Shown: positions 11,753 through 25,724, counted from the first letter of the stretch. The stretch: DNA of 64,000 nt from Ochotona curzoniae (GCF_017591425.1 NW_024466512.1:15317001-15381000), one strand, 5' to 3'. Made by a program: numbers and translations. Notes: generated by a model from the sequence alone, not told the origin.

Positions 11753-12921
11753 TTATTTTTTTCTTGCCCAGCCCTATCTAAACATAAAATAAAACTATAG
11801 GACTGAAATTAACAACCCATTAAAATCAGCAATAAGTTATGAAAATCATAAAGCTTTTTTTTTTTTAAGTAATTAAGGGCAGTTAAATTATTTAAAGTAT
11901 ACAAAGTCCAAACAGCCGGGGCAGTCTCCAAGAAGGCTTCCCAGGGGACAGGGCCAGACGCTTGGAGTTTGAAAAGACAGGGGAACACATGACATCAAAG
12001 TGCAGGCTAGAAATTTCACTTAGAAGAAAATAACATTTCTGAAAATATTCATAAGAGCAACAATAGCACCTGCACAACAGGATTGTGAGGAGGGAGAGAG
12101 ACTGCCTGTAGGGAAATGGAAGCAAATCTTAACATTAAAATGACACAAGTGCTGAACTTAACTATGTTAACTATGATAGTGTGTCTACTATAGATATCAG
12201 ATGGTTAAAAGATGGTAAAAGTAATGATTCGAAAGAAAACAAAAACAGCATTGACTTTTTTTTCTTAACCTAACCCAGACCTCATTCACTTTGTGCACTA
12301 TAAAGAGTGAGGTGTTTTATCATTATCAAATGCTGCATCAAAATAGATGATTTTTTTCCCATGTGTTTTTCCACTATAAAAGACATCTATTTTTTCCTAT
12401 GGACAAGCTTTAAAAAGATGTCATTTTGGTTTTCAACACATACAAACAGTTATCAAAATCTGAAATAAAAATGCTGCCATGGCTCAGACCTTGGCCTGCT
12501 AATGTGTGCACAACTTTCCTGACCCATGCAGACAGAGGCACGTGGAGCTTTTCCCTCCTGGCTCCCCAAGTCCGTGACTCACAGGCCTGTGTGACAGAGG
12601 CTGCCATGCATGGACTGCCCCCGTGTGGCCCAGGGGCGGTGGGCTGGCAAGTGGGCAGCTGGGTGCCCTAGTGCTAATGATGCAGGGAAAGGCTAGCTTG
12701 CTTAGCATGGAATCCAACAGAAAGCCGAGCTGCATGATGATCCCTTGCAAAAGGCTTCATGGGCGTCTCTCCTTTCGTAGAGCATGAAATGAGCTTTTTA
12801 AATTTTTCTAATGAATTCATCATCCACAGGCTTCATGATAAACTGTCCCAGGCTAAGTTGTAATAGCTTTAGCTATCCAGGAATAATGCCTGATTATCTT
12901 GTCTTCATTTCTATAGGTTTG

Positions 12922-12928
<7 letters not shown>

Positions 12929-12953
<25 letters not shown>

Positions 12954-12954
12954 T
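12929..12954 (-). repeat. MXI1: A-rich tract within the MXI1 3' UTR
   Basis: On the gene strand, two A runs separated by a single G at 12941. No AATAAA or ATTAAA precedes it closely. Confidence 0.9.
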
Positions 12955-13335
12955 AGGGCCATAAAGCTCAGAATGGGAACATGATCCCATTCTTTCTGTT
13001 TACTCAACATGGTTTGAGCAAATTCAGAAAAAGAGGATGGCATCTCCAGTGTCCTCTTTTGAATGAACTAAATCAAATCAAGAAAATTTCAGACAAGTTT
13101 GTTGCTGTTAGAAACTGTCATTTTTCCAATATGAATGTTTGTTCTGCTGGAGAGGCTGTGCCCCACTTTTTGCTAAGTATTTGCTTAAATACAGGTCTTT
13201 TGACCCCTTTATTCAAGTATAGTTTTCTTTCATTTAGTTTTAAAGAGGAGACTGCATCATGAACCCAATTGAAGAGATTGTACTGAATTGGCCCACTGAT
13301 GATTTTGCCCTGCACTTGTTACGTCATGCTGGGTT

Positions 13336-13557
<222 letters not shown>

Positions 13558-14351
13558 TTAAAAATTAACAAGACATGAAGAAAATGGCATACAAGTTAAA
13601 GTATACTATCCATGATCTCTGGAGAACAGAGGGACTAAAGGTGAAAAGACACAGGAATACTGCTTGCACAGGGGAATGCCTGAGAGACAATGGTGGTCTT
13701 AATTTAGGCAGCAAGTTTACTAAAACCCCTTGGCGCCAGTCCGTCTGGACCTCCCACTAAAGTCACTAGGCCTATTTGAGAATTAGTGCTTAATATTAAA
13801 AGATCCCAATTTCATGTGGTTTAACATCTGCTTTGCATCAAACCAAAAACTACTCAGTGCTGTTTATTAATCAGGGTTGCCTTAACAGGAGGAGAAAAAA
13901 CATACAAAGTTAATACAGGCTAAAGTAGAATGTTTATCCATCTAAGCCTTTGATGGTACCATTTACAGATCTAGACTTCTACACTTCATCATAAAGTAGA
14001 TTCACAGAAATCTGTTAATTTAATTTTGTTTTATCAAATACACCCTGAAATAAGACCTGATGGATTATGATGTACAAAGGAATTTGGGTGGTGATACTTA
14101 AGTTTTAAATGCCAAACATGAAAACCCTAAATAATTTATGATCCAGCTATCACTAGGTGTATTAACTATTAAATACTATAGTACAATCATTAATATATAA
14201 AAAGCAATGCACATTTTAAAAACAAAAGGCACTTAGAAACAGTTTTTCTGCCCATTATAGCTAGGATGAAACTTAGTGTTTTTCAATTCCCTTCACACAA
14301 AGCCTGTATGTCGTATCTGGCACTGACTTTATGTGCCCACACTGCTTACAA

Positions 14352-14380
14352 AGTGTTTTTTTGTTTGTTTGTTTGTTTTT
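14352..14380 (+). repeat. (GTTT)n short tandem repeat
   Basis: T-rich GTTT repeats directly abutting the tail of the reverse SINE at 14383, so probably an expanded poly(A) tail (read in reverse). Confidence 0.7.
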
Positions 14381-14382
14381 TA

Positions 14383-14682
14383 AGATTTATTTATTTTTAC
14401 TTGAAAGGTAGATCTACAAAGAAGAGACAGATCTTTCAGCATTGGATTCACTCAAAAGGCTGCAAGGCCAGAGCTCAGCAGATCCAGAGCCAGTGGCCTA
14501 TTCCAGGCCTCCCACGCAGGTGCAGGGTCCAGGCATTTGGCCCATGCTCTGCTGCTTTCCCAGGCCATAAGCAGGGAGATGGATGGGAAGTGGAGCAGCC
14601 AGGACATGGACCAGCGCCTAAAGGGACTGCTGGCATTTGAAGATGGAGGATTAGTCTGTTGCACCACAGTGCCAACCCTAAA
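14383..14682 (-). mobile_element. C-type SINE
   Basis: Full order in reverse: aagatttatttatttttac, gtgcagggtccaggcattt, ccataagcagggagatgga, gcaccacagtgcc. Confidence 0.85.
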
Positions 14683-15190
14683 AAGTGGATTCTTGATGAA
14701 GCCAAAAAGGCTGGGTGAAATTAAAGAATACACTTTTTAAAAGGGCTTGTTGCTTCAGAAGTTTTAGTGATTAGCTTAAAAAAAAAATGCAAGCAGCTCT
14801 CCAAACAAGCATTTAGATAATCTATTCATGACTATTTGCTTCCTATCCTTACCAACTTTCAGGGCCATACCATACTTCGCAGTTACTCACTATAACCCCC
14901 TCTATTGGGAAATAACAGCAACTACCCTATCCAGCACAGCACACGGATCTCAGAACAGAACAACTGACTGCTCAGGACAGACCAGAGATGTTACCCAAAT
15001 CCTTTGTAACGGTGGGAATGAAAGACTTGCTACGGATTAGGATGGTACACACTAAAAAGTTCCCTGGCGGTACTTAGAAAAAAAAGGAGGGAGAACTCTA
15101 ATGATAAAAACATGTGCACTCTGAAATTTGGAGTTAGAAAAGTATAAGCATTGGCATAGATCAAAAACTATCTTAAAAATTAGAGCAAAT

Positions 15191-15487
15191 TGGGCCCTCT
15201 GCAACAGCCTAGTGGCTAAAAATCCTTGCCTTGCATATGCCAGGATCCCATGTGAACGGTTTGAGTCCCCGGCTGCTCCACTTCCCATCCAGCTTCCCGT
15301 TTGTGGCCTGGGAAACCAGTGGAGGATGGCCCAAAGCCTTGGGACTCTGTGGCTCCTGGCTTCAGATTGGCTCAGCTCTGCCCTTTGCCACCACTTGGGG
15401 AGTGAACCAGCAGACTGAAGATCTTTTTTCTCTGTATCTCCTCTGTGTATCTTCCTTTCCAACAATAAATAAAACAAATAGTTAAAA
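15191..15487 (+). mobile_element. C-type SINE
   Basis: Head cagcctagtggctaaaa, body ccatccagcttcccgtttg and ggatggcccaaagccttgg, 3' end gaagatctt...aacaataaataaaa. Confidence 0.9.
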
Positions 15488-15929
15488 AGGCAAACTAATG
15501 CATTCTGGACTTTGGGTACTGATGTAAACCTGCCAGTGGTAACAAGCCTTTTTTGAGACAACTGTAGGAAAATGATCACCAACAAACTGGCTATTAGATG
15601 GTGTTATATATCTGATTTTATTATTTTTGTGGGATATTACAATGGTGTTTTGAAAGTACTTAAAAATGGTGAGAAAAACAAAATTATCCTTTGCACAAAA
15701 AAACTTCAGCATGGTTTCTTCATTTTCATTTTCCATAAACTTTGTGACATCTCTCCTATTTCTTCAAGTATTCAGGTACAAAATTATTTTATCGGGGACA
15801 GATTTAAATGTTCAGAGTGAGAATGGTGAAGAATGAATGCCAGGATGTGGGCAGCTCGTCTAACTGCATGAAGGATATCTGGGAGCTTATTTTAATTGAA
15901 ATATATTTCATAAAGTAAGTATAAATTTT

Positions 15930-16118
15930 TTGGCTCAATTGGCTAACCCTCTGCCTTCAAGTGCTGATATCCCATATAGGCACTGGTTTGTGTCCCAGCT
16001 GTTCCACTTCCTATGCAGCTCCCTGCTTGTGGCATGGGAAAAACAGTAGGTGGAAGATCTTTGTCTCTCCTTCTCTCTGTAAAAATCTGACTTTCAAATA
16101 AAAATAAATCTTTTTTAA
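15930..16118 (+). mobile_element. internally deleted C-type SINE
   Basis: The head (ggctcaattggctaacc) and first half are present, then the text jumps from gggaaaaacagta straight to ggtggaagatctttgtct. About 110-120 bp of the middle is missing. The tail aataaaaataaatctttttt is intact. Confidence 0.9.
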
Positions 16119-16756
16119 AATGTCAAAACAAAAACTAAAATTAAGTTTTAAAGCCAAATGCCACTTGCTTAATATTTCAGAATCCTGAGGGTTTCATGAA
16201 TTCTAGTTTCCACATCACTGGCCTGATGTGGCAGGAGCTGTAGACTCACAGGTCAGTGAAATTCAGACCACTGCTTTTTTAGCTGCTTCTGTCCTTTAAC
16301 TGCCCAAGAGAAATGTTCTAGGACAGACACGAAAAGAAATGAAGAGTTGTAGTGCTTCAGATACACCTACGAAGTTAGAAGGTTACCACATCACTTCTGT
16401 GATATCCGTTTCCCCAAAATGGATCACATGCCCTTAATCCAACTTTCTGAAACCATAAGACTCAAATTAAGGAACATTTCATATATATATTAATTGCCTA
16501 TTATTCTTCAAAAGTGTTATGGTAAGGAAAAAGACCTAAGGCAATGCCAGTGAGATGCTGGCATAGGATCCTGGAGCAGACAATGACATTAATGAAAAAA
16601 AAATTAGGACAATTTGAGTAAGATTTATTGTCAGCTATAAAATGAGTATTAGGTCAGTGTTAATTTCTTAGCTGTGCTAATTATGCCATGGTTATGCACG
16701 CACTAAAGGAAACGGAGTGAAGAGTAGATGAGAACTCTGAAAACTTAAAAATCAAG

Positions 16757-18101
<1,345 letters not shown>

Positions 18102-18357
18102 TTAGCACAGTTGGATATTCCACTGGAAACATGATAAAACCTATTTTAAGGCAAACAGTTCTCTGCAGTTATTCAGCCTGTGGCCATGTGAGAATCCTCA
18201 TGCTTCAGTTCCAGAGTGAGCACAGGGCACCTGCCTTTCAGTCTGCTGGTCCTAAGATTCTCTGGAACACCGGTCCACTATGGATTATCATCCCCAGTGG
18301 TAATGTTAGAAATGATTTATTATTTAGTCCATCCCACAAAGTGTCTCAACTTCATTA

Positions 18358-18452
18358 ATACTGAGTAAACCAGCAGATACAAGATCTTTTTCTCTCTCTC
18401 CTCTTTGTAAATCTGACTTCCCAAGAAAAATAAATAAATCTTGAAAAAAAAA
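18358..18452 (+). mobile_element. SINE 3'-end fragment
   Basis: Only the last third is present: gagtaaaccagcagatacaa, gatctttttctctctctcc, and aataaataaatcttgaaaaaa. Confidence 0.85.
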
Positions 18453-20067
18453 GTCCTTAAAAAGTTCATGAAAATTGGAATTAAAAGATGTCAATATTGG
18501 TGCAAAGCAATTTTTATTTTTTGGAATCGTGTATATGTGTGTGTGTGTGTATACATATATATAAAATAAGCACTTTATAAGTTTTCCAATGATTTACTAT
18601 CCCCATCTTTGGACCTGTGCTTCATCAGGCATAACATATTTCAGCAGTTAACAGTATATTTGGACAAGAAAATAAAATATGAATACATTTATTCCCTAAA
18701 GAGCTACAACTAAAATTTTACCGTCTCAACTACACCAGGAACAAAACATACCTTTCATTTTCTCAAAGCAAACTAAATGGTTTTATAAACTGACCCAAAC
18801 TATGCTTTCTGTCTTACCATGCAAGAAAATATGTCAAGTGAAACTCCCAAATATCGCCAATTTCAAAGCAGAAGATGGCAAACAGTCAATTATGCCACTT
18901 CCAAGCAAGGATGATTAAGAACAGTGAGGTCTGGTCGATGAATTACCAAGACTGACTGAGCACCCACTAAGCCAGTTCTCACTGCAGGTACTAGCATAAT
19001 TCCATCTCACATCTCTTCACTGAGCTCAATACTTCAAGCCTGTAGTTGGCGCCAGGCTAAAATGTGACATACTTGGTGTGGATAAAGAAATGTCCTTATT
19101 TTCCTGAAATCTAAAGTGTATCAGGGATTTCCCTGAATGGCATTTGCTAATTTTAAAGACAATCTTCTAAAAAAAATAATAACGAGGAAAGTTAACTATC
19201 TTACTAGAAAGAAGAGCTGCTCACATTTTTTGAGTTACTTAACTCCAGAAATCCAATATATTTAGGAATTATCTTTTAACATTTTCATCTAAGAAAGTTG
19301 GGCATGAGTCCTTATTAGTTTCACATTATGGAAGAAAAGATGAGTTAATTTTCCCTTTTCTGAGATTTACAAAACCTAGGCTGAAAATACAGTAAAATTG
19401 AAATGTCTTCTTCCCTTTGTAAAAATTCAGTAGTATACTAGTGACATGACTTGGGTACTCAGCACTGTTCCAGACAGGGAGCAGGGAGAAGGAAATGAGT
19501 TCATAGTCTGCTAAGGAATGAAACATACTATTTTATGTTCATGGTTTTATTTTGGTTTATTACCAGAATGATTGTTAGACATGTCAAGGACAACAGAATC
19601 TGAATAAATGGAGAAGTTGTAAGTGGAGGAAGCAGGCTTGTAAGGGGACTGACATTTGACTTGGGACTTGAATTCAAGTTTGAAAAAGCAAGGATTTTCC
19701 ATGTTATTAAAACAATGATAAAAACCTAAATTTACAGATTGGGTTCAGCTTTAAAATTAAAAACATTTTCCTTCACTCAAGGAAGAGCACTGAATTGAAA
19801 GCCTGTGCCGCAGCAGGAGTCCGGGCTCAGCAGGCTGGGGCTGTGCAGTAACCCCAAGAGCTTGTGAGGTGTCCCAGACCAATACTAATGCCTGAGTGAG
19901 GAGGGAGGCAAAAGCCCTCAGCCACTGCTAAACATTTCTTCAGTCAAGCAATAATAAATCACCAAGACAGCTTACACAAAGGCCAGTGATGCCTTGTGGA
20001 AATAGAACTGAGGCAAATTTCTTTTGGTGCAAAGAAGCTGAAATCCATGCATATGTGAAGTCCTCAA
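18453..20067. other. unique intronic stretch
   Basis: Mostly AT-rich unique sequence. It contains a GT/TA dinucleotide run (18531-18562). Part of 18940-19060 vaguely resembles an ancient MIR but is too eroded to call. Nothing else is recognised. Confidence 0.6.
18531..18562 (+). repeat. (GT)n/(TA)n microsatellite
   Basis: gtatatgtgtgtgtgtgtg followed by tatacatatatata. Confidence 0.85.
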
Positions 20068-20325
20068 AAGTTCAGAGAGGCCCTAGCACGGTGAGTGTGT
20101 GTTCCAGTCCTGGCTGCTCTACTTGCAATCCAGCTCCAAGCTAACGCATCCGGGAAAGCAGATGGCCAAATGTGTGCTCCCCTACACCTACATGGAATTT
20201 CCAAAACAAGTGCCTGGCTCTTGGCCTCAGCCTGGCCATGTGGCCACCCTGCGGAATGAACCAGAGGATGCAAGCGCTCTGTCTCTAACACTTTCAAATA
20301 AACAGTGTTTGAAATAAAAGTTTAT
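20068..20325 (+). mobile_element. old C-type SINE
   Basis: Blocks in order: ggccctagcacggtgagtg, caatccagctccaagctaa, gcctggctcttggcctcag, gaatgaaccagaggatgca, tttcaaataaaca. Confidence 0.75.
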
Positions 20326-20424
20326 GGAAATATGCACTATGAAAAAATACATACGCATTTCCTTTTCTGCATCAAACTAAACCTATCTTTAATTTCATTT
20401 CCTCTGCGTGTGTGTCACAAAAGT

Positions 20425-20528
20425 AGCTTTCATCTGCTGGTTCACTCCTCCAGAAAGGCTGCAGCCAGGAATGAGGAAGCACAGTTCAGCTCTTGTACCT
20501 GGGTAGCGGAAGCCCAGTTCCTAAGGTC
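20425..20528 (-). mobile_element. SINE fragment
   Basis: Contains ctgctggttcactcctccag and agccaggaatgag in reverse SINE order, without head or tail. Confidence 0.5.
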
Positions 20529-20892
20529 ATAATGCACCGACTCGCAGGGTGTATGCATTTGCAGCATGTAGAATTGGGAGCAGAAACGGGGTATTCTTGA
20601 TGTTTAAAGCAATGTCTTCACTGCCAGTTGGACACCCATTTCCTACCCACCTCCACCCCCTGCTGCAGTGAACTCTGTGAACCTCCTATCAGTCTTCCAA
20701 AATAAACGTTAGCATTGAGGATACGCAGTGAGTGGTGACGTGTGGGTCTTCCTGTGGAAGCAAAATCCCATTGCCTTCACTTTTTTTTTCATTGTCTTTA
20801 CTTTTATACTTGTGAATGAAACAGGCATTTGTAGGGTAGAGAAACAAAGGGTCACTGGCAGCTAAAGAACAACAGCTGACCAAAAGAAGCCA

Positions 20893-22550
20893 CACTACTG
20901 AGTCCACTCCACTACCGAGTCCTCACTACCAAGTTCACTCCACTACTGAGTCCTCACTACTGAGTCCACTTCTCTACCGAGTCCACACTACCGAGTCCAC
21001 ACTACTGAGTCCACACTACTGAGTCCACTCCACTACCGAGTCCACTCCACTACTGAGTCCACACTACTGAGTCCACACTACTGAGTCCACTCCACTACCG
21101 AGTCCACACTACTGAGTCCACACTACTGAGTCCACACTACTGAGTCCACACTACTGAGTCCACTCCACTACCGAGTCCACACTACTGAGTCCACACTACT
21201 GAGTCCACACTACTGAGTCCACTCCACTACCAAGTCCACACTACTGAGTCCACACTACTGAGTCCACTCCACTACCGAGTCCACACTACTGAGTCCACAC
21301 TACTGAGTCCACACTACTGAGTCCACACTACTGAGTCCACTCCACTACCGAGTCCACACTACTGAGTCCACACTACTGAGTCCACTCCACTACTGAGTCC
21401 ACACTACTGAGTCCACACTACTGAGTCCACACTACTGAGTCCACACTACCGAGTCCACACTACTGAGTCCACACTACTGAGTCCACTCCACTACCAAGTC
21501 CACACTACTGAGTCCACACTACTGAGTCCACTCCACTACCGAGTCCACACTACTGAGTCCACTCCACTACCAAGTCCACACTACTGAGTCCACTCCACTA
21601 CCAAGTCCACACTACTGAGTCCACTCCACTACCGAGTCCACACTACTGAGTCCACTCCACTACCAAGTCCACACTACTGAGTCCACACTACTGAGTCCAC
21701 ACTACTGAGTCCACACTACTGAGTCCACTCCACTACCGAGTCCACACTACTGAGTCCACTCCACTACCGAGTCCACACTACTGAGTCCACTCCACTACCA
21801 AGTCCACACTACTGAGTCCACACTACTGAGTCCACACTACTGAGTCCACACTACTGAGTCCACTCCACTACCGAGTCCACACTACTGAGTCCACTCCACT
21901 ACTGAGTCCACACTACTGAGTCCACACTACTGAGTCCACTCCACTACCAAGTCCACACTACTGAGTCCACACTACTGAGTCCACTCCACTACTGAGTCCA
22001 CACTACTGAGTCCACACTACTGAGTCCACTCCACTACTGAGTCCACACTACTGAGTCCACTCCACTACTGAGTCCACACTACTGAGTCCACTCCACTACC
22101 GAGTCCACACTACTGAGTCCACACTACTGAGTCCACACTACTGAGTCCACACTACTGAGTCCACTCCACTACCAAGTCCACACTACCGAGTCCACACTAC
22201 TGAGTCCACACTACTGAGTCCACACTACTGAGTCCACACTACTGAGTCCACTCCACTACTGAGTCCACACTACTGAGTCCACTCCACTACTGAGTCCACA
22301 CTACTGAGTCCACTCCACTACCGAGTCCACACTACTGAGTCCACACTACTGAGTCCACACTACTGAGTCCACACTACTGAGTCCACACTACTGAGTCCAC
22401 ACTACTGAGTCCACTCCACTACCGAGTCCACACTACTGAGTCCACTCCACTACCGAGTCCACACTACTGAGTCCACTCCACTACCAAGTCCACACTACTG
22501 AGTCCACTTCTCTACCGAGTCCACACTACTGAGTCCACACTACTGAGTCC
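20893..22550 (+). repeat. minisatellite of 14 and 17 bp units
   Basis: About 1.66 kb made almost entirely of two related units: a 14-mer CACTACTGAGTCCA and a 17-mer CTCCACTACCGAGTCCA, the latter also as ...CCAAG... and ...CTGAG.... The average spacing implies roughly 110 units. Runs of one to several 14-mers are separated by single 17-mers. The first five or so units are more diverged (tcctcactac, aagttcact). The strand is arbitrary. The array lies in the long MXI1 intron about 2.8 kb from the helix-loop-helix exon. No open frame runs through it, because the units are not multiples of three and contain TGA. Confidence 0.98.
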
Positions 22551-24427
22551 TACCTCCCTGGGGATGAGCTACTTAGAGGAATGCACCCATCCAAGAGCAA
22601 CAGAGTCCCTGCAAGTGAAAACCCGAAACCATTAAATCAGAAACACCTTTTCCTCCGTATGTCTTCTCAACAGCAAATCCACAGAACAAGAACTGTACAG
22701 CAAAATCCTCCTTCCCTTACAGCAGTGCTGCTCTCCTTCCCTTTTCTCCAAAGTCTCTCTGTTGGGAACCAGATTGCAAGCTTAACCACCAATGACCTAG
22801 AAAAGCGTATCTTCTGATGCCATCTGGTCCTTTCTCTTCTTGCCTTCAGTCTCACGGGACTGTGGCTAGGGGCCTCCTGTATGGAGTTGCCAAATTACGG
22901 GCTGTAAGACTTGAGAAGAAGGAAGGAAGATAAAGAGACAAAGGAAGAAAAAGACTTGCTTTGATCTGAAAATCTTTATTCACTGAGGAACAAACTGCAA
23001 GCATCCTACAACGATGGTAAGTCTCCAAGAAGTAGACTTCAAAGAGAAAATGTAGGAAAGGCATGGTTTTGCACCCTGCACTGCAAAATTTATGGGACCA
23101 CATCTGATGACAAATGATAAAATTCTAGCTCTCTGGTCAGCATTCACTTTATTTAAAACATAAATACTCTTTTATATATATTCACTGAAAAATACACTGA
23201 TAGCTTGATAAGAACGTCAAAGCTGAAATCTGTCCTCAACGAGCACAGGGAATGGTGAAGCCAAGTTAGGACTGGACACTGCGGCAGGAGGTTCCCCAAG
23301 AAACCTGCCGGAGTCTCCTTGCTGAAAGGGAGGAGGCTGGAAAGATGGACAGCAAAGTACCTTGACTTTTCAACGACACTGAGCTCTGTTTTAATATGAG
23401 ATTTAAAAGTGAGCTTTACCCAGGAGAAAAGGCAATTTGCAGCCTACTAGCCCTTTCAGAAAGGAAGGGCCCCATCATAATTACCCGCACCTTCCAAAAG
23501 GGTAAGCCCCATGTGGCAAAAAGAACAATTATGGTCTGTTTGGCTTTTATTTTGGTAGACTGGGATCATTTTTCCCTGAAGAAGCCAATGCTGTTTTAGA
23601 TTTCAAACCCTGTAAATTCTACTGCCAAACTGACATACCACACAGAAGATGGAGGGAAATTATTTCGGCTACAGAAACATCCCCTCCTGGTAGCTGTGCT
23701 ATTTTTCAGCATAGGTACATCACACACACGCAGCACACACACTGGTGAGGAAGGAGCCAAATATCACATGATGATGTTTTTCAAGTTGTCTATCAAAACT
23801 CTAATCCCCTTGCCCAACAATGAGAAAGCCCAGCCCAGGCCTCCAAGCCATCCACTGGCTGATGCCCCTGCAAGCATGGTCCCCTGGCCCTGGTTAGTCT
23901 TTCATTTCTCTACAGGACCCCAAGGATTTTGCCAACTAACTAAGTCAAAATGGCAAACAAATCAAGTGATAGAGACAGGGCTTGTATTTCCCTCTAGTTA
24001 ATGTCATACAATGAACTTCGAGGCCTCCCATGAGCCACATTCTTCAAAGCTGCAGTGGCTTGTAGCCAGGTTTCCCAAGTACTCCCCCATACCCGCCCAC
24101 CACACACAGACACACTATTGCACATGAAGCAGCTCGCTACTTAATCCTACATATTCTACATCCACAGGTTCTCTAAAATTTAATCTGCTGAGAATTTCTG
24201 GAAAATCTCCTAAGTTACCAGAGGAGGAAAAAAATATGCCTTTTCATATAAATGACATTTAAGATGGACCCAGATATATACCAAACACATTGAAAATTAC
24301 TGATTTCATTTACTAAAACATATGATCATTTTCTGTTCAGCATTTTGTTTTTATTATAAAATGCAAAAGCCTGACAATCTTTTCCTATAAAATGGCATTT
24401 GGTAACTATATTTTACCTGAAAATTAA
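22551..24427. other. unique intronic stretch
   Basis: No SINE, L1 or exon is recognised. A purine-rich segment at 22917-22955 (gaagaaggaaggaag) and short CA runs near 23720-23740 are the only simple features. Confidence 0.6.
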
Positions 24428-24750
24428 AAAAAAAAAGATTTATTTTTATTGGAAAAACAAATTTACAGAGAGAAAAGGAGACAGAAAGACCTTCCATTCA
24501 CTGGTTCACTCCCCAAGTAGCTACAATGCCAGAGTCCAGCTGGACTGGAGCCGGGAGTCAGGAAATTCTTCCAGGTCTCCCACGCGGATACAGGGTCCCA
24601 AGGCTTTGGGCTGTCCTCTGCTGCTTTTCTAGGGCACAATCAGAGAGCTGGATGGGAAGGGAGCAGCCGGGACACAAACTGGTGCCCATATGGGATCCCA
24701 GCAGATGCAAGGCAAGGATTTGGCCACGAGGCTACCACTCCAAGCCCATT
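24428..24750 (-). mobile_element. C-type SINE
   Basis: Starts with an A run, then gatttatttttattggaaaa, cttccattcactggttcac, acagggtcccaaggctttg and gggacacaaactggtgccc; it ends at the head aggctaccactccaagccc. Confidence 0.9.
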
Positions 24751-25687
24751 ACCTGCAACTTTCTGGATTAAGTATTTTATAGAAAAGAAACAGCCTGTTA
24801 ACTCCCAGGCAGTGACTTGTCAAGCGCCATCCCCCTGGTGTGAGACCCGACAGTGGCAGTCATGAGACTCAATGATAGCAGAAAGACAAGCTGCAGGAAA
24901 CACCTAGGACCCTCTCCTCACTTTTCAAAAAGAAGTTGTTTTCACTTAATATTCCTCTGAAGTAGTGAGTTGTACAATAATTCAATAGGTATATCAAGTG
25001 TTACAAGATTGTGAATCACAGAAAACTAAAAATATCACATAATGCAATTTATTGTCATGTTGTTAATCTTTGTGTGAAAGGGCTTGTATGCATATAAAAT
25101 AAGAACGAAAATCAGTGTGACAAATGATACTCTTGGAAAGCATTTGAAAACCACTTTTTCCCAATGAGATCCATGGATCTTAGAGCAAGCTGTGTATATG
25201 ATCCACTTGACACCAAGTCAGAAGACATCTGACACCACAGGGTTAAATATGGTTTCACTTCTAGAAGTTATCATTTCCTCAAAGATTCGTAAAACAAACA
25301 AAAACAACAACCACCTCCCACTATTTTATGTAAGAAAGCACAGTTACTGCAAAATGCACTTTTAAAGTATTTGAAACCTCAAATAAATCTGGCATCATTT
25401 CACACCCCATCAATCCAGGACCTCCACAAACCTCCAGGAATCTACGTCCAAATTGCTGGAGTTATTTACTACAGCCTCAACTAGAACCTGAAACTTGGCA
25501 GATCCTTTCTGACTCATGGCTGGGACTGTGTCTCTCCAACTGAGAGAAGGAGGAAGAGGGACAGGATGGGATGTGAGGGACAGGAAGGACAAGTGGGGAC
25601 GTAACTGAGTCTAGGGAGCTTCACAAAGTCCAGGGAAATATATTTTATTTTAGAAACTCTGTGGATTTCAAAACTTTTCACACAATA

Positions 25688-25690
<3 letters not shown>
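24751..25690. other. unique intronic stretch
   Basis: AT-rich sequence with no recognised element. Confidence 0.6.

Positions 25691-25720
<30 letters not shown>
25691..25720 (+). repeat. (TC)15 microsatellite
   Basis: A pure TC run of 30 bp placed directly before the reverse SINE at 25722. Confidence 0.95.

Positions 25721-25721
<1 letters not shown>

Positions 25722-25724
<3 letters not shown>

Larger units (their letters stand above)
11735..13335 (-). other. MXI1: MXI1 3' UTR
   Basis: About 1.6 kb from the MXI1 stop to the reverse-complement AATAAA at 11747-11752. On the gene strand it contains an interrupted A tract (12929-12954) and another A run near 11856-11868. No C-type SINE is inserted although the flanking introns are full of them, which fits a conserved UTR. 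Its extent is inferred from the hexamer and from the known length of MXI1 UTRs in other mammals. Confidence 0.7.

Noticed and set aside
12955..13262. Apparent splice acceptor (T tract followed by AG) and 93-codon frame on the + strand
   Set aside because: It lies within the MXI1 3' UTR on the opposite strand; the T tract is simply the complement of the UTR A tract.
15052..15585. 177-codon open frame on the - strand
   Set aside because: It runs through a SINE in antisense; similar peptides (…GSWMGSGAAG…, …LLQRAQF…) recur at many SINE copies. Not a gene.
20893..22550. CRISPR-like repeat array
   Set aside because: Units are contiguous with no unique spacers, and the host is a mammal; it is a minisatellite.
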